From the NCBI GenBank assembly GCA_017501805.1, contig JAFVWG010000020.1:1-7787 (forward strand): 7,787 nucleotides of DNA, read 5' to 3'. Below the pieces are notes generated by a model. It saw only the letters and a program-made list of their open reading frames with translations. It had not been told where the DNA came from and did no database searches. The first letter of the stretch is position 1; every line of letters starts with the position of its first letter. The position numbers and the translations under genes were made by a program. Shown in pieces: positions 6,447-7,787 of the stretch. The stretch is from Oscillospiraceae bacterium (lineage in GTDB: Bacteria > Bacillota > Clostridia > Oscillospirales > Oscillospiraceae).

Positions 6447-6495
6447 CTGAATAAAAAGTTATTTTTAATAAATATATATAATGGAGGAAATTACT

Positions 6496-7083
6496 ATGAA
6501 GAAGTTTGTTTGCCCCGTCTGCGGTTATGTTCACACCGGAGACAATCCCCCCGAAGCCTGCCCCGTCTGCAAGATCCCCGGCGCGAAGTTCACCGAGATG
6601 AAGGATGACGCGAAGCTCGCCGCCGAACACGAATTCGGCATCTACGCGAAGACCGTCAAGAACAACCCCGACATCAGCGAAGAAGATAAGAAGTACATCT
6701 TTGAGCAGCTCATGGCCAACTTCAACGGCGAGTGCAGCGAAGTCGGTATGTACCTCTGCATGGCGCGCATCGCGCACCGTGAGGGCTATCCCGAGATCGG
6801 TCTGTACTGGGAAAAGGCCGCCTATGAAGAAGCCGAGCACGCCGCGAAGTTCGCGGAGCTCCTGGGCGAGGACCTCGAGCCCAATATGACCGACTCCACC
6901 AAGAAGAACCTTGCATGGCGTGTGGACTGCGAGTTCGGCGCAACGCAGGGCAAGTTCGACCTCGCCGCCTGCGCGAAGAAGAACAATCTCGACGCGATCC
7001 ACGACACCGTCCACGAGATGGCGCGCGACGAAACTCGTCACGGGAAGGCTCTTCAGGGTCTGCTGAACAGATACTTCAAGTAA
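6496..7083 (+). CDS. rbr: Reverse rubrerythrin (N-terminal rubredoxin domain)
   Basis: A 195-residue cytoplasmic non-haem iron protein that reduces hydrogen peroxide (and, in clostridial relatives, oxygen) using electrons passed from NAD(P)H via rubredoxin-type centres. The FeS4 rubredoxin domain comes first (CPVCG and CPVCK: Cys6, Cys9, Cys22, Cys25), followed by a four-helix ferritin-like di-iron domain. This is the reverse of classical rubrerythrin, whose rubredoxin domain is C-terminal. Likely di-iron ligands are Glu79 (GECSE), Glu112/His115 (EEAEH), Glu146 (CEF), Glu174 (HEM) and Glu179/His182 (DETRH). The ATG at 6496 is chosen because GGAGG (6483-6487) sits eight bases upstream; an in-frame ATG at 6481 lies within that site. 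All 19 lysines use AAG, a strong bias that suggests high expression. It is probably co-transcribed with perR and under its control, as reverse rubrerythrins are in Clostridium acetobutylicum. Confidence 0.95.
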   Translation: MKKFVCPVCGYVHTGDNPPEACPVCKIPGAKFTEMKDDAKLAAEHEFGIYAKTVKNNPDISEEDKKYIFEQLMANFNGECSEVGMYLCMARIAHREGYPEIGLYWEKAAYEEAEHAAKFAELLGEDLEPNMTDSTKKNLAWRVDCEFGATQGKFDLAACAKKNNLDAIHDTVHEMARDETRHGKALQGLLNRYFK

Positions 7084-7092
7084 AATGAATAA

Positions 7093-7116
7093 AAGGACTG
7101 CCTTCGGGCAGTCCTT
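7093..7116 (+). other. UUCG-loop hairpin between rbr and the BFD-like gene
   Basis: AAGGACTGCC-TTCG-GGCAGTCCTT is a perfect 10-bp stem with a C(UUCG)G tetraloop, a very stable RNA fold, starting nine bases after the rbr stop. On the plus strand the bases after the stem (GCTGTAAAGG) are not a T-run, so full termination here is unlikely. On the minus strand the stem is followed by TTATTCATTTTA, which is terminator-like. Partial termination or 3'-end protection of the rbr message is the likely role. Confidence 0.6.
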
Positions 7117-7135
7117 GCTGTAAAGGGTGATGGAA

Positions 7136-7342
7136 ATGGTAGAAAACTATACGGTCTGCAACTGTATGCAGGTGAGCTACAACGACATTGCGAACGCGAT
7201 GCACGAGCTTTCGAAGTTCGAAGATGTTCTGAGCGCATTTCAGAAGGTTCAGGATGTGACGCATTGCTCGACCGGCTGCGGCGGCTGCCACCAGAAGGTG
7301 CTGGACGTGATCTCTGAGATCATGAGCGGTGCAGCGGTGTAA
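7136..7342 (+). CDS. Small BFD-like [2Fe-2S] protein
   Basis: A 68-residue protein with the BFD-like [2Fe-2S] pattern: CNC near the N-terminus (Cys8, Cys10) and a TGCGGC loop (Cys48, Cys51) before a C-terminal helix, with two predicted helices between. The spacing Cys10-x37-Cys48-x2-Cys51 is close to that of bacterioferritin-associated ferredoxin and the NifU/nitrite reductase BFD modules. An additional Cys44 lies just before the loop. Bfd reduces bacterioferritin to release iron; here, with no bacterioferritin in sight and a rubrerythrin 52 bases upstream, electron supply or iron handling for the rubrerythrin system is possible but inferred. ATG 7136 is preferred since AAGGG (7123-7127) is eight bases upstream; GTG 7127 and ATG 7130 are in frame but too close to that site. 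A strong terminator follows. Confidence 0.8.
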   Translation: MVENYTVCNCMQVSYNDIANAMHELSKFEDVLSAFQKVQDVTHCSTGCGGCHQKVLDVISEIMSGAAV

Positions 7343-7356
7343 ATACGATTTGAATT

Positions 7357-7396
7357 GCGGGAGACTTTCGAAAGAAAGTCTCCCGCGTTTGTTTTA
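7357..7396 (+). terminator. Rho-independent terminator of the perR-rbr-bfd cluster
   Basis: A perfect 13-bp stem (7357-7369 with 7374-7386) closed by a GAAA tetraloop is followed by GTTTGTTTTA (7387-7396). It lies 14 bases after the stop of the BFD-like gene and closes the plus-strand cluster. Confidence 0.9.
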
Positions 7397-7408
7397 GGAA
7401 GGGGTTTT

Positions 7409-7554
7409 GCCGCCTGCGGCGGCAAAGTGAATACTGAAAACTGAAGAATGAAGAATTGAGGTGTGCCGCGAAGCGGCACGGATTGGATGGTCTCTCCCTC
7501 AGTCAAAACCTTCGGTTTTGCCAGCTCCCTCGTCAGAGGGAGCCTTTGGGTGCG
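7409..7554 (+). repeat. Dispersed hairpin-rich intergenic repeat, copy B
   Basis: This 146-base element is the same kind and orientation as copy A at 4100-4235. Its first hairpin is longer, a perfect 9-bp stem TTTGCCGCC-TGC-GGCGGCAAA (7406-7426). It carries four heptads (7428-7455: TGAATAC, TGAAAAC, TGAAGAA, TGAAGAA) against three in copy A. A GTGCCGC-GAA-GCGGCAC hairpin follows (7462-7478), then CAAAACC-TTC-GGTTTTG (7504-7520) and GCTCCCTC-GTCA-GAGGGAGC (7524-7543). The heptad indel accounts for 7 of the 10 bases of length difference. The element fills most of the gene-free stretch 7397-7602; the rest (7555-7602) shows only short purine-rich sequence with a 5-bp AAGGC/GCCTT hairpin. Confidence 0.8.
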
Positions 7555-7602
7555 TGCTTCAAGGGGAAGGCTTTTTGCCTTCGGCAGGCGGGGGTATCAA
7601 AA

Positions 7603-7643
7603 GGGAAAAGAAAACCACCTCTTCGCGGAGCGGAGAGGTGGTT
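7603..7643 (-). terminator. Rho-independent terminator of the right-edge gene
   Basis: A 10-bp perfect stem AACCACCTCT/AGAGGTGGTT (7613-7622 with 7634-7643) has an 11-base loop that can itself pair CGC with GCG. On the minus strand it is followed by TTTTCTTTTCCC. It starts about 11 bases after the stop codon at 7655-7657. Confidence 0.8.
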
Positions 7644-7654
7644 CGCTTATGGGG

Positions 7655-7787
7655 TCAGTCTGCCACGACCAGGTAGTAGCAGGCGGGGTTGAGCTCGTCG
7701 CCGATCTCGAAGGTGATCGTGCCGTCGCCGTTGTCGGTGACGTCGCACTTGCCGGCGTAGTAGCCCTCGGCGTTGACGCCCCAGACG
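7655..7787 (-). CDS. 3' end of an unidentified gene (runs off the right edge)
   Basis: The last 43 codons of a minus-strand gene lie in the window; the frame is open to the edge and ends in TGA at 7655-7657, with a terminator right after. The peptide contains GYYAGKCDV, then TDNGDGTITFEIGDEL, and ends in ACYYLVVAD. Third positions are almost all G or C, and alternating polar/hydrophobic residues suggest a beta-strand-rich C-terminal module, possibly of a secreted or surface protein. The two cysteines (in GKCDV and PACYY) could form a disulfide. I do not recognise the family. The reading as coding rests on codon pattern plus the matching terminator. Confidence 0.6.
   Translation of the reverse strand, partial: VWGVNAEGYYAGKCDVTDNGDGTITFEIGDELNPACYYLVVAD

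Noticed and set aside
6460..6474. A second possible PerR box (TATTTTT-A-ATAAATA) just before rbr.
   Set aside because: The 7-1-7 symmetry is 6 of 7, but the stretch is almost pure A/T where such symmetry arises easily, and no promoter is evident next to it.
6477..6482. TATAAT directly before the rbr ribosome binding site as a -10 element.
   Set aside because: It abuts the ribosome binding site, so transcription would start inside or after it, and there is no acceptable -35 at the right distance.
7456..7692. Short plus-strand open frames of 71 to 78 codons across repeat copy B and the following terminator.
   Set aside because: They consist of repeat and terminator hairpin sequence, lack a ribosome binding site, and similar frames appear in copy A only because the repeat is shared.

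Overview
The window looks like chromosomal DNA from an anaerobic, moderately GC-rich Firmicute (Clostridia, perhaps Oscillospiraceae/Ruminococcaceae of a gut community). The reasons are strong AAGGAG/AGGAGG ribosome binding sites, sigma-A type TTGACA/TATAAT promoters, a VanW-family protein, an SLH-domain lipoprotein, a PerR-type regulator and a 'reverse' rubrerythrin. The species assignment is inference only.

Layout, left to right. (1) 1-59, minus: the first codons of an unidentified gene, with a very good promoter (99-127). (2) 151-4087, minus: a two-gene unit read from a promoter at 4060-4087, consisting of a 1,4-alpha-glucan branching enzyme of the eukaryote-like GH13_8 type (2028-4001) and then a lipoprotein with SLH repeats and a PstS-like solute-binding domain (259-1968). 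It ends in a structured 3' region and a clear terminator. (3) 4100-4235: copy A of a dispersed hairpin-rich repeat. (4) 4243-5879, minus: a secreted protein with three Ig-like modules, a VanW domain and a Pro/Lys/Ala tail, with its own promoter and terminator. (5) 5934-7396, plus: a divergent three-gene cluster of a PerR/Fur-family regulator, an N-terminal-rubredoxin ('reverse') rubrerythrin and a small BFD-like [2Fe-2S] protein, closed by a strong terminator. A 19-bp near-perfect palindrome resembling a Fur/PerR box touches the -35 of its promoter. (6) 7409-7554: copy B of the repeat. (7) 7603-7787, minus: a terminator and the last 43 codons of an unidentified gene.

How it works together. 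The plus-strand cluster reads as a self-regulated peroxide/oxygen defence unit: the regulator senses peroxide or iron, the rubrerythrin reduces peroxide (and probably oxygen), and the BFD-like protein may carry electrons or handle iron. The minus-strand genes concern glycogen branching and the cell surface and show no obvious functional link to that cluster. I see no phage, IS element, CRISPR array, tRNA or rRNA. No wholly new system is evident. The points most worth following up are the palindrome plus operon architecture, the repeat family with its variable heptad count, the domain mix of the lipoprotein, and the unusual branching-enzyme subtype.
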